Assembly (NCBI GenBank): GCA_025463135.1 | Contig: JAOAPY010000016.1 | Span: 185,525-249,524 of the forward strand | DNA: 64,000 bases | Reading direction: 5' to 3' | Source: Acidobacteriota bacterium | Lineage (GTDB): Bacteria > Acidobacteriota > Blastocatellia > Pyrinomonadales > Pyrinomonadaceae | Part shown: positions 32,811-41,933 of the stretch, one piece after another | Layout of the letters: each line of letters starts with the position of its first letter | Numbering within the stretch: the stretch's first letter is position 1 | Notes under the pieces: generated by a model | Told to the model about the DNA's origin: nothing | Database searches by the model: none | What the model saw: the letters and a program-made list of their open reading frames with translations, nothing else | Position numbers and translations under genes: made by a program

Positions 32811-33914
32811 TTAACGGCGGGCGGTCAAGATGAAAAAAATTCTCATCAGGAGGTAGGCAAGGACTAAAAAGACAAGAAAACGGTTCTTGCCCAGCCAGCG
32901 GCCGGTGCGTTCAAAGGCATTTTCCCGGTAGGCGCTTACGGGCTCGTCATCGATGAGATTGGCGATCTCCGTCGCCAGTTCCGCGGCGCTGGGATATCTT
33001 TGCGCGCGCACGCCGGACATGGCCTTTAGACAAACCGCCTCAGCCCGTTTGCTGATCTTTGGATTCAACTCGCGTGGCCGCTGCATCGAAAGAGGTTCGC
33101 CGGGTGGTAGATGGCCATCGTCATTTAGGTCAGGTGATTTGTTCGCAAGCAAAAAATAGAGGATGGCCCCCAGTGAATACACGTCCGAACGCTGGTCCAG
33201 TTGGGCCACCTCACCGCGCGCCTGTTCCGGCGACATATAATGCGGCGTCCCAATAATCGTCCCCTGCGCGGTCTCTTCCTCTTCGGGACTGAGAGCCTCA
33301 ACTGCGTCACCATTCCCACCAGTATTCGGGTCATCATCGCCACCGGGAAGCAGCAAAGTGTCGGCTTCCAAAAGTACTGCCGGTGATCGATCGGTACTAA
33401 TTATCTTCGCCACTCCCCAATCCAGGACCAACACCTCGCCAAAAGACCCAATCATGATGTTCTGCGGCTTGAGATCGCGATGGACAACCCCATGAGCGTG
33501 AGCAAAGGCAACCGCTTCGCAGGCCGCCTGGAATTTCCTGAGCCGATCCCTGATGGCAGGATTGCGTGCTGCGTACTCATCAAGGCGGCCGCCACGCACA
33601 AGTTTCATCGCATAGAAAACGCGGCCGTCGGCCAGCAAGCCTACATCGTGGACCGGGACTATGCCCGGATGCTCGAGCCGAGCGATGATCTGCGCCTCGC
33701 GCAGCATTCGTCTGGCTATGTCGGTGTTTGCCTCTGGTGTGCTCAGAACTTTGATGGCAATTTGGCGATCGAGTTCGGTGTCTACGGCCCGGTAGACTGT
33801 GCCCATGCCGCCGTGAGAAATTTCTTCGAGCAGACGATACTTGGTGGCGCCAAAGTCGGGATCATTCGCGACGCTCAGCAAATGCTTCAGACTCTTGTCC
33901 GAGAGCCAGTTCAC
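32811..33914 (-). CDS. Membrane-anchored Ser/Thr protein kinase coupled to an ECF-like sigma factor
   Basis: A 367-residue Hanks-type kinase. Motifs are ISHGGMGTVYRAVD, catalytic K55 (IAIKVL), HRDLKPQN (145-152), DWG (165-167) instead of DFG, and GTPHYMSPEQARGEV. An acidic loop (LLPGGDDDPNTGGNGD) is inserted between DWG and the activation segment. A single C-terminal membrane helix (FLVFLVLAYLLMRIFFIL) anchors it with almost nothing outside. The start is GTG and overlaps the stop of the sigma-factor gene by 4 bp (GTGA), so the two are translationally coupled and the kinase probably controls that sigma factor. Confidence 0.94.
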   Translation of the reverse strand: MNWLSDKSLKHLLSVANDPDFGATKYRLLEEISHGGMGTVYRAVDTELDRQIAIKVLSTPEANTDIARRMLREAQIIARLEHPGIVPVHDVGLLADGRVFYAMKLVRGGRLDEYAARNPAIRDRLRKFQAACEAVAFAHAHGVVHRDLKPQNIMIGSFGEVLVLDWGVAKIISTDRSPAVLLEADTLLLPGGDDDPNTGGNGDAVEALSPEEEETAQGTIIGTPHYMSPEQARGEVAQLDQRSDVYSLGAILYFLLANKSPDLNDDGHLPPGEPLSMQRPRELNPKISKRAEAVCLKAMSGVRAQRYPSAAELATEIANLIDDEPVSAYRENAFERTGRWLGKNRFLVFLVLAYLLMRIFFILTARR

Positions 33915-34690
33915 TTTATTTCCACTCCCAGCAGGGCGCGTGCCTCTGCCTTAAACTCAACTTCAGTGGCGGTTACCTCGCGCAATTTAGCCAGCACCAT
34001 CTTGCGAAACTCTCGTCTTGCAGCCGCCAGGTAATTAGTCACGTCCGTGGTGCTCAAACCAAAGTCCCGGGCCAGCGAGGCATAGGAGGGCTTCGCCGCA
34101 AGCATCGTATCGATCTCGTCGGCGGCGTTGTCTTCCCGCAAATCATAAAGCTCGAACAGTGTGAAATAAACGCTGCTTCCCTTCTCCGCATAATGTTGAC
34201 GCAGACTCTCAATCGCCATTGTAAAAAGACTGCGCACCCACTCGCGGTGAAAATATTCTTCCGGAGTTATTTCAGAAACGTAGGGTTGCAGGAAAAGTTC
34301 ATTCTCAGCTTCGCCGAAATCCAGCGAGAGATGGTCCACACCGCCGCCGCGCTTGAGTCGTTGTTCGGCTTTTCTTTGATTGGCGACAAAGCGGTCCAGA
34401 CAGGTGCGAATGAAGGTTTGAAAACTCGCCTTGGTCGCATCGTAACTGTCAAAGTAACGCTTCTCGACGGCAGTGGTGAAAAACCCCTGCGTCAAATCTT
34501 TGGCGTCTTCGTTGGTAGCCTGCCATTTGATGCGAATGTATTTGTAAACAGGCTTCCAGTAACTTTCGACGATGGTTGTAAGGCCGCGCCGGCGCACCTC
34601 CTGATCGGCGCTGCGCACGGCGACGATGGCCGAGTGCCTGGTCTCCGGAAACCGATTGCCCGGTCCGCCTATTTCCGTATCGTGATCCAT
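33911..34690 (-). CDS. ECF-like sigma factor linked to a kinase
   Basis: A 259-residue protein with sigma region 2 features (YWKPVYKYIRIKWQATNEDAKDLTQGFF; KASFQTFIRTCLDRFVANQRK) and a region-4 helix-turn-helix (SYASLARDFGLSTTDVTNYLAAARREFRKM). It is longer than standard ECF factors because of a 60-residue linker between the regions (LSLDFGEAENELF...). Factors of this type are often next to Ser/Thr kinases and are thought to be activated by phosphorylation instead of by anti-sigma release. The start at 34690 (MDHDTE) is preferred over an upstream start with a hydrophobic non-family extension. Confidence 0.88.
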   Translation of the reverse strand: MDHDTEIGGPGNRFPETRHSAIVAVRSADQEVRRRGLTTIVESYWKPVYKYIRIKWQATNEDAKDLTQGFFTTAVEKRYFDSYDATKASFQTFIRTCLDRFVANQRKAEQRLKRGGGVDHLSLDFGEAENELFLQPYVSEITPEEYFHREWVRSLFTMAIESLRQHYAEKGSSVYFTLFELYDLREDNAADEIDTMLAAKPSYASLARDFGLSTTDVTNYLAAARREFRKMVLAKLREVTATEVEFKAEARALLGVEIK

Positions 34691-34885
34691 TTCCGGCAGC
34701 ACAAGTAACACACACACTGTTGATTCGCGAGCCACGTAGCGCAGGCTTCAATCAGTGATTGGCGATGCGATCACAGGCTGACGGAATCTTTGCCAAAGCC
34801 AGAACTATCGTAAATGCGCATTGGCAAAGGTTGTTGAGATAAGGCAAGACTCGTCAGTCAAGAAAGGTTATTGTCGTCAGGCATC

Positions 34886-35076
34886 TCGCGTCAGTTGGTG
34901 CGCGCGGCGATAGTTTTTGCCGCTAAGCAGGGCGCGCGAATAGTCGAAGCCTATCCGGTCAAACCGTCGCTGGAGAAGATGCCGGATCCATTTCTCTGGC
35001 ACGGCGTGCCGTCGGCCTTCAAGGCCGCGGGATTCAAAGAAATCGTGCGACGCTCGCAGTGCCGACCAATTTGCCC
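34886..35076 (+). pseudogene. C-terminal fragment of a GNAT acetyltransferase gene
   Basis: The plus-strand translation reads LVRAAIVFAAKQGARIVEAY, PVKPSLEKMPDPFLWHGVPS, AFKAAGFKEIVRRSQCRPI. This is the recognisable last third of a GNAT subfamily (AA--FA---GA--VEGYPV ... F-W-G--S-F--AGF-EV-RRS--RP--R). The upstream acetyl-CoA-binding part is absent, and after RPI the frame continues as unrelated sequence, so the gene is broken. It lies opposite in direction to the sigma-factor/kinase unit. Confidence 0.7.
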
Positions 35077-35131
35077 CAGCCCGCGGCGGGCTGAGGCGAA
35101 AGCGGGCATTGCGACGACCTTGTTCAGCGGT

Positions 35132-35151
35132 TGCTGAAGTTTGTCGGACAC
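35132..35151. repeat. Half copy of the GTCCGACAAACT palindrome family
   Basis: GGTTGCTGAAGTTTGTCGGA plus C. It matches the right arm of the copies at 17731 and 32313; the left arm is missing. Confidence 0.7.
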
Positions 35152-35162
35152 TCGACCTCAGG

Positions 35163-36884
35163 TCAACTGGCACTCACGGAAAGCTTCTGCGTCTCCGCCT
35201 GACGCTTGACGATCACGAGCGTGATGTCGTCGGCAGCGCGAGTTCCCTGAGCAAACTTGGTGAGGGCCGATTCGATGCGATCGCGAATGCCGGCGGCTGA
35301 GGCTTCGACGTTGCGCTGTACCACTTCATACAAACGCGTGGGACCAAATTCTTCCCCAGAGGGACTGGCGGCCTCTGTAACTCCGTCCGAATAAATCACC
35401 AGGACATCGCCGGGCTGAAGCTGTGTGCGGCCTTCGCGATACTCGGCGTCCGCCTTAATTCCCAACGGCAATCCGCCGGCCGCAAGCTGCTCAACGGTGC
35501 CCGAGGAATGAACAATCAGCGGCGGATTATGTCCGGCATTGAGAAATGACAGCGCGCCGGATTCCGGATCCAGTTCCGCGCAAAAGAGCGTGACAAAACG
35601 ATTCGAGGGAATGTTGTCGGCGAGATAGCGATTCACGGCGCTGATGGTGCCGACCAGAGTGTCATGCGAGCCGGCCTGGGCATGAATCGCCGCATGCAGC
35701 GAAGACATCAATAGCGCCGCCGCGGTTCCCTTGCCTGATACATCGCCCAACGCAATCACCAGCCGCCCATCATCGCGCTTTATGAAATCATAGTAGTCGC
35801 CGCCGATTTCATAGCAGGGAAAGCTGATGCCCTGAAATTCGTAGCCCAAAACTGACGGCGGCGCCGTCGGCTGCAGGCGCTGCTGAATCTCGCTGGCCAG
35901 TTGCAGTTCGCGTTCGAGCCTTTCCTGTTGCAGCCGTGCCTCCATTAAACGCGCGTTCTGCACGCGGATCGCGGCGACGGAAGCCAGCGTTGTCAGGACT
36001 TTCAGATGGTCTTCGGTGAAGCGGCCTTCGGCGATGGGTGAATCGACGTAGATGATGCCGAAGACTTTACTCTCAACGCCCAGGGGAACGGCGAGTACCG
36101 AGCGCACGCCCTGCAGGACCATGGTGCCGCTGGCGAAGCGCGGATCGTGTTGGGCGTCGGAGGTGAGCACCGACTTTCCGCGCATGACAACTTCTTCGAG
36201 AACGTTGCGGCTGACGCGAATCTCGCCCACTTCACCGATTCGATCGCGCAACCGGGCGACGGGTACTTTCAATTCGGTGCTGCCTTCGTCGCGCATCATG
36301 ATCAGACAGCGATCCGCGGGCACTGACTCGAACACGAGGCTAACCACCTGCTCGAGGGTTTCAAGCAAAGAGGCTGATGATAAGAGCGTTACGCCTACCT
36401 TGCTGATGAGCGCCAGCAAGTCACTGTGCTTTTCCTTGCGCGCGGCGGAAACTTCTTCCGGCTTGGTGCGCGCACCCTCGATGGCTTCCAACAATCCGGA
36501 GGTGGTGCGATCGGAGGAATGCAAGGCAATGGTGGCCTCGGGCAACGACGTTGTATTATCCGTAATCATGGTCGCGCCCATGCTCGAGTTATAAGTGCCG
36601 TCGTCAAAGATCAGTTCAGTCTCGCCTATTTGGATCCGCCCGCCGGGCGCTAAGGTGATGTTGCCCTGGACCGTGCTGCCGTTATACAGCGTGCCGTTTG
36701 CCGAGCCGAGATCCTGAAGAAAATATTCATCACCCTCGCGCCTGACTTCCGCATGTACGCGTGAGGCAAAGGGATCAGGCACACAAAGGTCATTGCGCGC
36801 GGAGCGTCCGATCGTGATGCGCAATCGCCCCAGCGGAAAATGATCGGGCGCGCGGTCGGGATACTTAACTATTAGCTCTGCCAT
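35163..36884 (-). CDS. FHA-GAF-PP2C (SpoIIE-type) serine phosphatase
   Basis: A 573-residue regulator. The FHA domain (residues ~22-92) has ITIGRSARNDLCVPDPFASR and DLGSANGTLYNG, so it binds phosphothreonine. A GAF domain follows (about 165-320; AVPLGVESKVFGIIYVDS), then a short coiled coil (EARLQQERLERELQLASEIQ). The SpoIIE/RsbU-type PP2C domain (~360-565) has CYEIGGDYYDFI, LGDVSGKGTAAALLMS, NAGHNPPLIV and YSDGVTEA with its metal-binding Asp residues. It probably dephosphorylates an anti-sigma antagonist or a kinase target. With the kinases on either side it could form a phosphorylation switch. Confidence 0.94.
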   Translation of the reverse strand: MAELIVKYPDRAPDHFPLGRLRITIGRSARNDLCVPDPFASRVHAEVRREGDEYFLQDLGSANGTLYNGSTVQGNITLAPGGRIQIGETELIFDDGTYNSSMGATMITDNTTSLPEATIALHSSDRTTSGLLEAIEGARTKPEEVSAARKEKHSDLLALISKVGVTLLSSASLLETLEQVVSLVFESVPADRCLIMMRDEGSTELKVPVARLRDRIGEVGEIRVSRNVLEEVVMRGKSVLTSDAQHDPRFASGTMVLQGVRSVLAVPLGVESKVFGIIYVDSPIAEGRFTEDHLKVLTTLASVAAIRVQNARLMEARLQQERLERELQLASEIQQRLQPTAPPSVLGYEFQGISFPCYEIGGDYYDFIKRDDGRLVIALGDVSGKGTAAALLMSSLHAAIHAQAGSHDTLVGTISAVNRYLADNIPSNRFVTLFCAELDPESGALSFLNAGHNPPLIVHSSGTVEQLAAGGLPLGIKADAEYREGRTQLQPGDVLVIYSDGVTEAASPSGEEFGPTRLYEVVQRNVEASAAGIRDRIESALTKFAQGTRAADDITLVIVKRQAETQKLSVSAS

Positions 36885-36930
36885 GCGGATTTATTTTGCC
36901 CTTCAGATTCGAACTCTTACGTCTCGGATC

Positions 36931-37001
36931 TCAGATCTCAGATTTCAGATTTCAGATTTCAGATTTCAGATCTCAGATCTCAGATCTCAGAATCTCAGAT
37001 C
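36931..37001 (+). repeat. 7-bp tandem array, ten TCAGATY units
   Basis: Ten consecutive units of TCAGATC or TCAGATT (one is 8 bp, TCAGAATC). Inverted fragments of the same word (GATCTGAGATCTGA) follow at 37011-37040. It lies between the phosphatase start and the RDD-protein stop and is the longest regular array in the window. Confidence 0.9.
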
Positions 37002-37059
37002 GCTGATAACTCAGATCTGAGATCTGATCTGGAGATCTGAGACTTGAAACCCGCATCTA

Positions 37060-37572
37060 TCAACGATGCTGGTCCAGCACCACAATTTCGTCACGCACGA
37101 CAATAGTACCGGCTATTAAGTCCTCGAGGGCCCGGCCCCGAGCATTCACGGCCGCGATCAGAAAACCGATCCCCAGCGTCAGTACCGATAAAGGATAGCC
37201 CACAAAATGGCGCAGGAAGGACCGTCCGATGCTTAGGCCCCGACCGTCGGCAAGTTCAATGCGCAACCCGGTGGCCCACTTACCAATCGTTTGGCCGCGC
37301 AGTCCGGGCAACAGACCAAAATTGATGACTGCGACCAGCAGCACAATCAACCAGCCCACTGTTTCCGTGGAGTTACCGCCGGTGCGTCCGGCAGAACCCA
37401 GCATGCGAGCGATCAGCGTGGTCACCGCGACAATCGCCATCAGGATGATGTAATCGATTAAGAGCGCGCCACACCTGAGCGAAAACGGCGCGCGGGTTTT
37501 GTGCACCTGCACGCGTCTACGCATTCGTGCGCCCTGGGCTGGTAGCATGGGAGCGGTTTCTACTTGGGTCAT
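37060..37572 (-). CDS. RDD-family membrane protein
   Basis: A 170-residue protein. The RDD domain begins APFSLRCGALLIDYIILMAI, where a Cys stands in the A-R-x-x-A position, then has GQTIGKWATGLRI and a third membrane helix. Three hydrophobic segments are seen (45-65, 87-103, 135-155). The function of RDD proteins is mostly unknown; some act in Na+/H+ exchange. The ATG at 37572 is preferred; an 18-residue longer reading is just the translation of a 7-bp array (AKTKDQRPKTKDP). It lies in the signalling block and may be co-transcribed with the FHA-kinase gene upstream. Confidence 0.85.
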   Translation of the reverse strand: MTQVETAPMLPAQGARMRRRVQVHKTRAPFSLRCGALLIDYIILMAIVAVTTLIARMLGSAGRTGGNSTETVGWLIVLLVAVINFGLLPGLRGQTIGKWATGLRIELADGRGLSIGRSFLRHFVGYPLSVLTLGIGFLIAAVNARGRALEDLIAGTIVVRDEIVVLDQHR

Positions 37573-37580
37573 TAAGATTG

Positions 37581-37615
37581 GGTCTTTGGTCTTTGGTCTT
37601 TGGTCTTTGGTTTTT
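37581..37615 (+). repeat. 7-bp tandem array, GGTCTTT x4 plus GGTTTTT
   Basis: Five units. On the minus strand it ends 8 nt before the RDD-gene ATG at 37572, in the Shine-Dalgarno position. The inverted partner AGACCTA is at 37721-37753. Confidence 0.9.
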
Positions 37616-37667
37616 GCTTGTTGCATTTTCCTGGTCTGGGCAGGAATAAATCATGTGTTCGTCTCAG

Positions 37668-37753
37668 TCAAAATCAAAGTCAAAATCAAAATCAAAATCA
37701 AAATCAAAATCAAAAGCCAAAGACCAAAGACCTAAGACCTAAGACCTAAGACC
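37668..37753 (+). repeat. 6-bp (TCAAAA) array followed by 7-bp AGACCTA array
   Basis: About eight TCAAAA-type hexamers (37668-37716) run into AGACCAA, AGACCTA x3, AGACC (37721-37753). The second part is the inverse of GGTCTTT/TAGGTCT at 37581. It ends 9 bp beyond the stop of the kinase/FHA gene, so the inverted pair fills the complete gap between two genes. Confidence 0.9.
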
Positions 37754-37762
37754 ATCTACGAT

Positions 37763-39403
37763 CTATCCCACCAGAAAATGTAAAGTCGTTTCACCCAGCC
37801 GGATTCTGTCGCCACTGTCCAGCACACGCGGCTGACGAGGCGCCAGGCGCACTGAATCATTAATCACAGTACCGTTGACCGAGCCGAGATCTTCTACCAG
37901 AAACGTATCGCCTTCGCACCAGATACGCGCGTGGCGCCGTGATACCTTGGTCTCGCGATCGAACTTCGACAAATCTATCTCGGGAAAGATATTCGAGTGG
38001 GGGTCGGCACGGCCCACCAGATTGCTGTCTTTCTGCAGTACAAAAGATGAGTCCAACTCAGTCGTCCCTGCCACAATCAGTTTGGCCGTCAGCCGCGATG
38101 CTTTCAGTGACGCGCTCGCGGCCACCGCGCCCAGTGGTTGACGCGCCCCGCAATGCGCGCAGAAAACATCGTCGACTGCAATTCGCCCGCCACAGAATCC
38201 GCAGAAGACAGTTTGCACCTGGACCGTCTCGCCGCCCAGCTCAGTCGCCGGTTGACCATAGCTAACCCTGCCGCTCATCAGTTTTTCAAGATGTTCCGCC
38301 AACTCATCGCGCATCTCGCCCGCTGAGCGAAAACGATCTTCGGGCTTGTACTCGACGGCCCGCATCAGGATACGTTCAATTTCAGAAGAAATGGATGGGG
38401 CGATTTGACGAGGCCGTGGATTCTTACTGAAGTCAAAGATCAGCAGAGGATTGTCTTGCGGATCGGAACCCGTCAAGAGATGAAACATGGTAGCGCCCAG
38501 ACTGTAAACATCTGATCGCGGCTCAACGCGTCCACTGAACAATTCCGGCGGCGCATAGCCCATCGTGCCCACCGCGGTTACACCCTTCTCCTGTTTTGCG
38601 ACCCAGCGCGCAATCCCAAAATCAATCAGCATCACGCGTCCGGAGTTACCGTCAATCATCAGGTTCGCCGGTTTCAAATCTCGATAGATGATTGGCTTGG
38701 GCCGGGTGTGCAGATAGTCGAGCACATCCGCCACCTGCATACCCCAATCACTGACGGTCTTTTCGTCGAGCTTGCCGCCGGTCGAACTTCGCAGCCGCGA
38801 AGCGAGATCCCCACCCGAGATGTATTTCATCACGAGGTAGAAACGATTTGCATCGGTGTCATAAAAATAATCGTAAATAGTCGGAATCGAAGGGTGTTCC
38901 AGTGAGGTCAGCAGTAATGATTCCCGCTTGAAGTCTCCGATCGCTTTCTCGTGTTGCGATTCATCGAGATGCGTCTCGACCATTTCCTTCACAGCTCGCG
39001 GCGCATCGCCGAGATTGCGATCCTTGGCCAAATAAACCGCGCCCATGCCGCCCCCGCCAATGCGCCGGACAATCTCGTAACGGCTATTCAATACTGTGCC
39101 GCCGTCGAGTTGCTTGATCGCCGGCTGGTGGCCTCCCGTCGTCCGCTTGCGAGCCGCCGGAGGCGGGCTGGCCGCTCCGTCTCCCTTCACTTCGCCGGCC
39201 GAGCTTCCCAACGCCGTCTGCGCCGGTTCCGCGATTCGCGTAACGGGGACAGGCTTTTCCGGCACCGGCAAATCAGCAATGACATCAGAAGCCGCAACGG
39301 CACTGGCGCCGCCCGCCACTAGCGGCGTGACGTGCGTACCGCACTGTCCACAAAAGGGGACCTCACCGGCAACTTCGGCCTGACATTGGGGACAGATTTC
39401 CAT
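37763..39403 (-). CDS. Zinc ribbon-Ser/Thr kinase-zinc ribbon-FHA protein
   Basis: A 546-residue soluble protein. An N-terminal ribbon (CPQC...CGQC) and a Pro/Ala-rich linker precede the kinase (about 100-370): IGGGGMGAVYLAKD, a Lys in APRAVKEM, IYRDLKPANLMID with Tyr in place of His in the HRD motif, IDFGIAR and GTMGYAPPE. A second ribbon (CGFCGG...CAHCG) and a C-terminal FHA domain (LVGRADPHSN, KVSRRHARI, LEDLGSVNGT-type VEDLGSVNGT) follow. The ATG at 39403 is chosen over the TTG at 39412. It is likely to phosphorylate itself or FHA partners such as the neighbouring FHA protein. Confidence 0.93.
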   Translation of the reverse strand: MEICPQCQAEVAGEVPFCGQCGTHVTPLVAGGASAVAASDVIADLPVPEKPVPVTRIAEPAQTALGSSAGEVKGDGAASPPPAARKRTTGGHQPAIKQLDGGTVLNSRYEIVRRIGGGGMGAVYLAKDRNLGDAPRAVKEMVETHLDESQHEKAIGDFKRESLLLTSLEHPSIPTIYDYFYDTDANRFYLVMKYISGGDLASRLRSSTGGKLDEKTVSDWGMQVADVLDYLHTRPKPIIYRDLKPANLMIDGNSGRVMLIDFGIARWVAKQEKGVTAVGTMGYAPPELFSGRVEPRSDVYSLGATMFHLLTGSDPQDNPLLIFDFSKNPRPRQIAPSISSEIERILMRAVEYKPEDRFRSAGEMRDELAEHLEKLMSGRVSYGQPATELGGETVQVQTVFCGFCGGRIAVDDVFCAHCGARQPLGAVAASASLKASRLTAKLIVAGTTELDSSFVLQKDSNLVGRADPHSNIFPEIDLSKFDRETKVSRRHARIWCEGDTFLVEDLGSVNGTVINDSVRLAPRQPRVLDSGDRIRLGETTLHFLVG

Positions 39404-39463
39404 AGTGCGCAATAACTCGTCTGACTGGAGGAACTGACGGCGCCGCTAGGGGCGCTTGATAAA

Positions 39464-40027
39464 CTACTTAACTATGTGGAACCGTAGAAAAGTTTTACCT
39501 ACGATGATTTCGTCGCTTTCTCGCAAGGGCTGAGGCTGGCCCGGCAATAATCGCTTGCCTCGATTCAGAAAGGTGCCATTGGTCGAGCCCAGGTCTTCGA
39601 CGAAATACTCTCCATTCCTTAACGTGACGCGAGCATGACGTCGCGATACTTTAGCTTCCGGATCATCGGCATCCAAATCCACATCGGGGAAGACGCCACC
39701 GTCGGCATCCCAACGGCCAATCTGAGACTCAGTCTCGCTCAACATGAATTTCTTGCCCGCGGCACGACCTCGTTCAATGACTAACCAGGCGTGGGGCTTA
39801 GTCAAAGGATCCAACGGCGAAGACACCCTGAACACTGGTGTCGGCTGGCTGGTGGCAAATTCGGGTTGTTGAGGGCTGGCCGAGCCTGCCTTCCTGCCGT
39901 TACCTTCGACCGCGGAACCAAAACCGGACTGATTTGAACGCGGATTCGGCTTCAAAGGCGCGCCACATTCGTCACAATACTGCGAGCCATCGAGGTTTTC
40001 CGTCTTACATCTCTCGCAATTAATCAT
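39464..40027 (-). CDS. Zinc ribbon-FHA domain protein
   Basis: A 187-residue protein with an N-terminal zinc ribbon (INCERCKTENLDGSQYCDECG), a flexible Ser/Pro/Gln linker, and a C-terminal FHA domain (ESQIGRWDADGG, KVSRRHARVTL, VEDLGSTNGTFLN). It resembles the C-terminal half of the kinase just downstream and probably binds phosphothreonine on it or a shared target. The start at 40027 (MINCERCK) is preferred, with AGGAA 7 nt upstream. It lies 60 bp before the kinase gene on the same strand. Confidence 0.92.
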   Translation of the reverse strand: MINCERCKTENLDGSQYCDECGAPLKPNPRSNQSGFGSAVEGNGRKAGSASPQQPEFATSQPTPVFRVSSPLDPLTKPHAWLVIERGRAAGKKFMLSETESQIGRWDADGGVFPDVDLDADDPEAKVSRRHARVTLRNGEYFVEDLGSTNGTFLNRGKRLLPGQPQPLRESDEIIVGKTFLRFHIVK

Positions 40028-40412
40028 AGAAAATTCCTGGCGCGGGCCGGCTGATCCCAGGATTATCTCGCAGCACCTGCGCCTCATCCGCAGGAAACGC
40101 TTGATTTTAGCGCGAATTCAGCGGGCGCGCCAATTAAGTCTCTACATCGCTTCACAAACACGCGACCATGACTCTCTTTTAACGCTGCTCATCCTGTCGA
40201 AAGTTCCCGGCTCACACCAATCGTGTCGTCCCCTCCGAAATTCACCTCACGATGAACAGTTTTTCGTAGCTAATCGTTCATAATTGAAACCGTTGGCGTA
40301 TTTTGCACGTAAAAGGTACTCGACAATTTGAGGTTTTGGATCGCAGCTCAAGTGTGCAAGACTTAAGTTCACCCGGCCCGGCCTGACCTAATATTAAATC
40401 GAAGGAATCAAG
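40028..40412. other. Divergent region between the FHA protein and the exporter operon
   Basis: 385 bp with no gene I can support. It must hold the promoters of both transcription units. No palindromic repeats or 7-bp arrays are visible, unlike most gaps of this size here. Confidence 0.45.
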
Positions 40413-41933
40413 ATGGCTTTAACGAAGAAGAAGAAAATTATCATTGGAGCATCGGCGCTCGTAGTGCTGGTGGTGATCGTAATCGTCAGTGTGTTTGCCA
40501 GCCGCAAAGAAGAGCCGGAAGTGACCACAATCAAGATTGAGACGCGGCCGGAGCTGCGCCAGACGGTGACTGCTTCAGGCGAGATTCGACCCATTCGCTA
40601 TATCAAGCTGACGAGCGAAGTCCAGGGACGTATTCAGGAAATCTACGTCAACGCCGGCGATCTGGTAAAAGTAGGTACGCCGCTGGTCCGCATAGATCCA
40701 ACGCAACTTCAATCCAGCCAGGAAGCGCAATGGGCGGCGACGCAGGCTTCCATCAACGATGTGCAGAATGCTCGCAACGCGGTCAGTTCCGCGCAGCAGG
40801 GTTTGGCGGTCTTTGAAGCATCCGTGGCCGCGGCGCGCCAGCAGGTGATCGCGCAGCAAACGGCAGTTGATCGGGCGCAGATCGACTTGACGGCGTCGCA
40901 ACGCGAATTGAAACGCGTGACCGACTTGATCGAATCCGGCGTCGCCTCGCGCTCTGAATATGATGTCGCACATGACCGTTTCTCGCAGGCCAAGATCGCA
41001 CTCGATACGGCGCGGGCCAATTTGGAAGCGACCAAGATTGCCGTCAAGGAAGCGCAGGAGCGCGCGAATCAACAGCGCATGTCCGTGCAGGAAGCAAAGA
41101 CGAGTATCAAGTCAAGCGAGATGCGCGCCAACCAGGCACAGGCCCTCTTGCGGGGCCAGTCAAGTCAGCGCTCCAAAGCAATGCAGCTCTCGCCGCTCAA
41201 TGGTGTGATCGCGGATATCCCCACGCGAGTCGGTGAATTCGCGGTGGCCGGGCTTTCAACTACATCGCTGATGACCATCGCCGACATGTCGACGATTAAT
41301 GTCGAAGTTAACGTGGACGAGACGGAGATTTCCAACGTTGAAGCCGGCCAGCAGGTGAAGGTCAAGGTCGACGCGCTTGGCGACAAGGAAATCAAGGGAG
41401 TCGTAACACTAAAGAATCCGTTGGCAGTTTCCAAGTCCGATACCACCGGCGGTCTTTCTCCTCGTGTGAACGTGCAGGAAGCAAAAGAGTTTAAGGTCAC
41501 TATCGAATTGCGCGACCTTCCGGATGAACTAAAGACCGGTCTGCGTCCGGGCATGAGCTCCACGGCGACTATCACTACCAAGACGAAAACCAACGTAGTC
41601 GCGGTTCCTCTCGAAGCCATCGTAGAGAAACAACCAAACGCTTCGCCCTCGCCGTCAGCCACCATCGCCGGCAACGTCCCGACTCCGGTCTCCAGCGAAA
41701 AGATCAAGAGCATTAAAGGTGTCTACACTCTGACCGGCAATAAAGTGAAATTCGTCGAAGTAACCACCGGCATCACCGGCGAGGCCGACATCGAGATTTT
41801 GGGTGGCGTCAAGAGTGGTGATGAAGTGGTCCGTGGGCCAAGTCGCGTACTGAAAACTCTGAAAGACGGCATGACAATAAAACGCCAAACGAAGAAGCCT
41901 GGCGCTAATGGCAATGCCAACGAGGGTAGCTAA
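40413..41933 (+). CDS. HlyD/MacA-type periplasmic adaptor of an ABC exporter
   Basis: A 506-residue membrane-fusion protein. An N-terminal anchor ([20 protein letters not shown]) is followed by a barrel-sandwich half ([38 protein letters not shown]). A long alpha-helical hairpin spans about 95-245 (Gln/Ala-rich), and the second half is [20 protein letters not shown] beta-barrel domain follows with [19 protein letters not shown]. The Lys/Asn/Gly tail is disordered. MacA-like adaptors bridge inner-membrane permeases and an outer-membrane channel. Its stop overlaps the ATPase start by 1 bp (TAATG), and the ATPase and permeases follow. Confidence 0.93.
   Translation: MALTKKKKIIIGASALVVLVVIVIVSVFASRKEEPEVTTIKIETRPELRQTVTASGEIRPIRYIKLTSEVQGRIQEIYVNAGDLVKVGTPLVRIDPTQLQSSQEAQWAATQASINDVQNARNAVSSAQQGLAVFEASVAAARQQVIAQQTAVDRAQIDLTASQRELKRVTDLIESGVASRSEYDVAHDRFSQAKIALDTARANLEATKIAVKEAQERANQQRMSVQEAKTSIKSSEMRANQAQALLRGQSSQRSKAMQLSPLNGVIADIPTRVGEFAVAGLSTTSLMTIADMSTINVEVNVDETEISNVEAGQQVKVKVDALGDKEIKGVVTLKNPLAVSKSDTTGGLSPRVNVQEAKEFKVTIELRDLPDELKTGLRPGMSSTATITTKTKTNVVAVPLEAIVEKQPNASPSPSATIAGNVPTPVSSEKIKSIKGVYTLTGNKVKFVEVTTGITGEADIEILGGVKSGDEVVRGPSRVLKTLKDGMTIKRQTKKPGANGNANEGS

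Larger units (their letters stand above)
34691..35162. other. Intergenic region holding an acetyltransferase remnant
   Basis: A 472-bp gap. Left part (34691-34870): nothing recognised except an imperfect TTTGCCAAAG...CATTGGCAAAGG pair. Middle: GNAT-like fragment on the plus strand. Right end: a half copy of the GTCCGACAAACT family (35132-35151). Confidence 0.6.

Noticed and set aside
36931..37001. CRISPR-like array
   Set aside because: Units are 7 bp with no spacers, and no cas gene is present. It is a simple tandem array.
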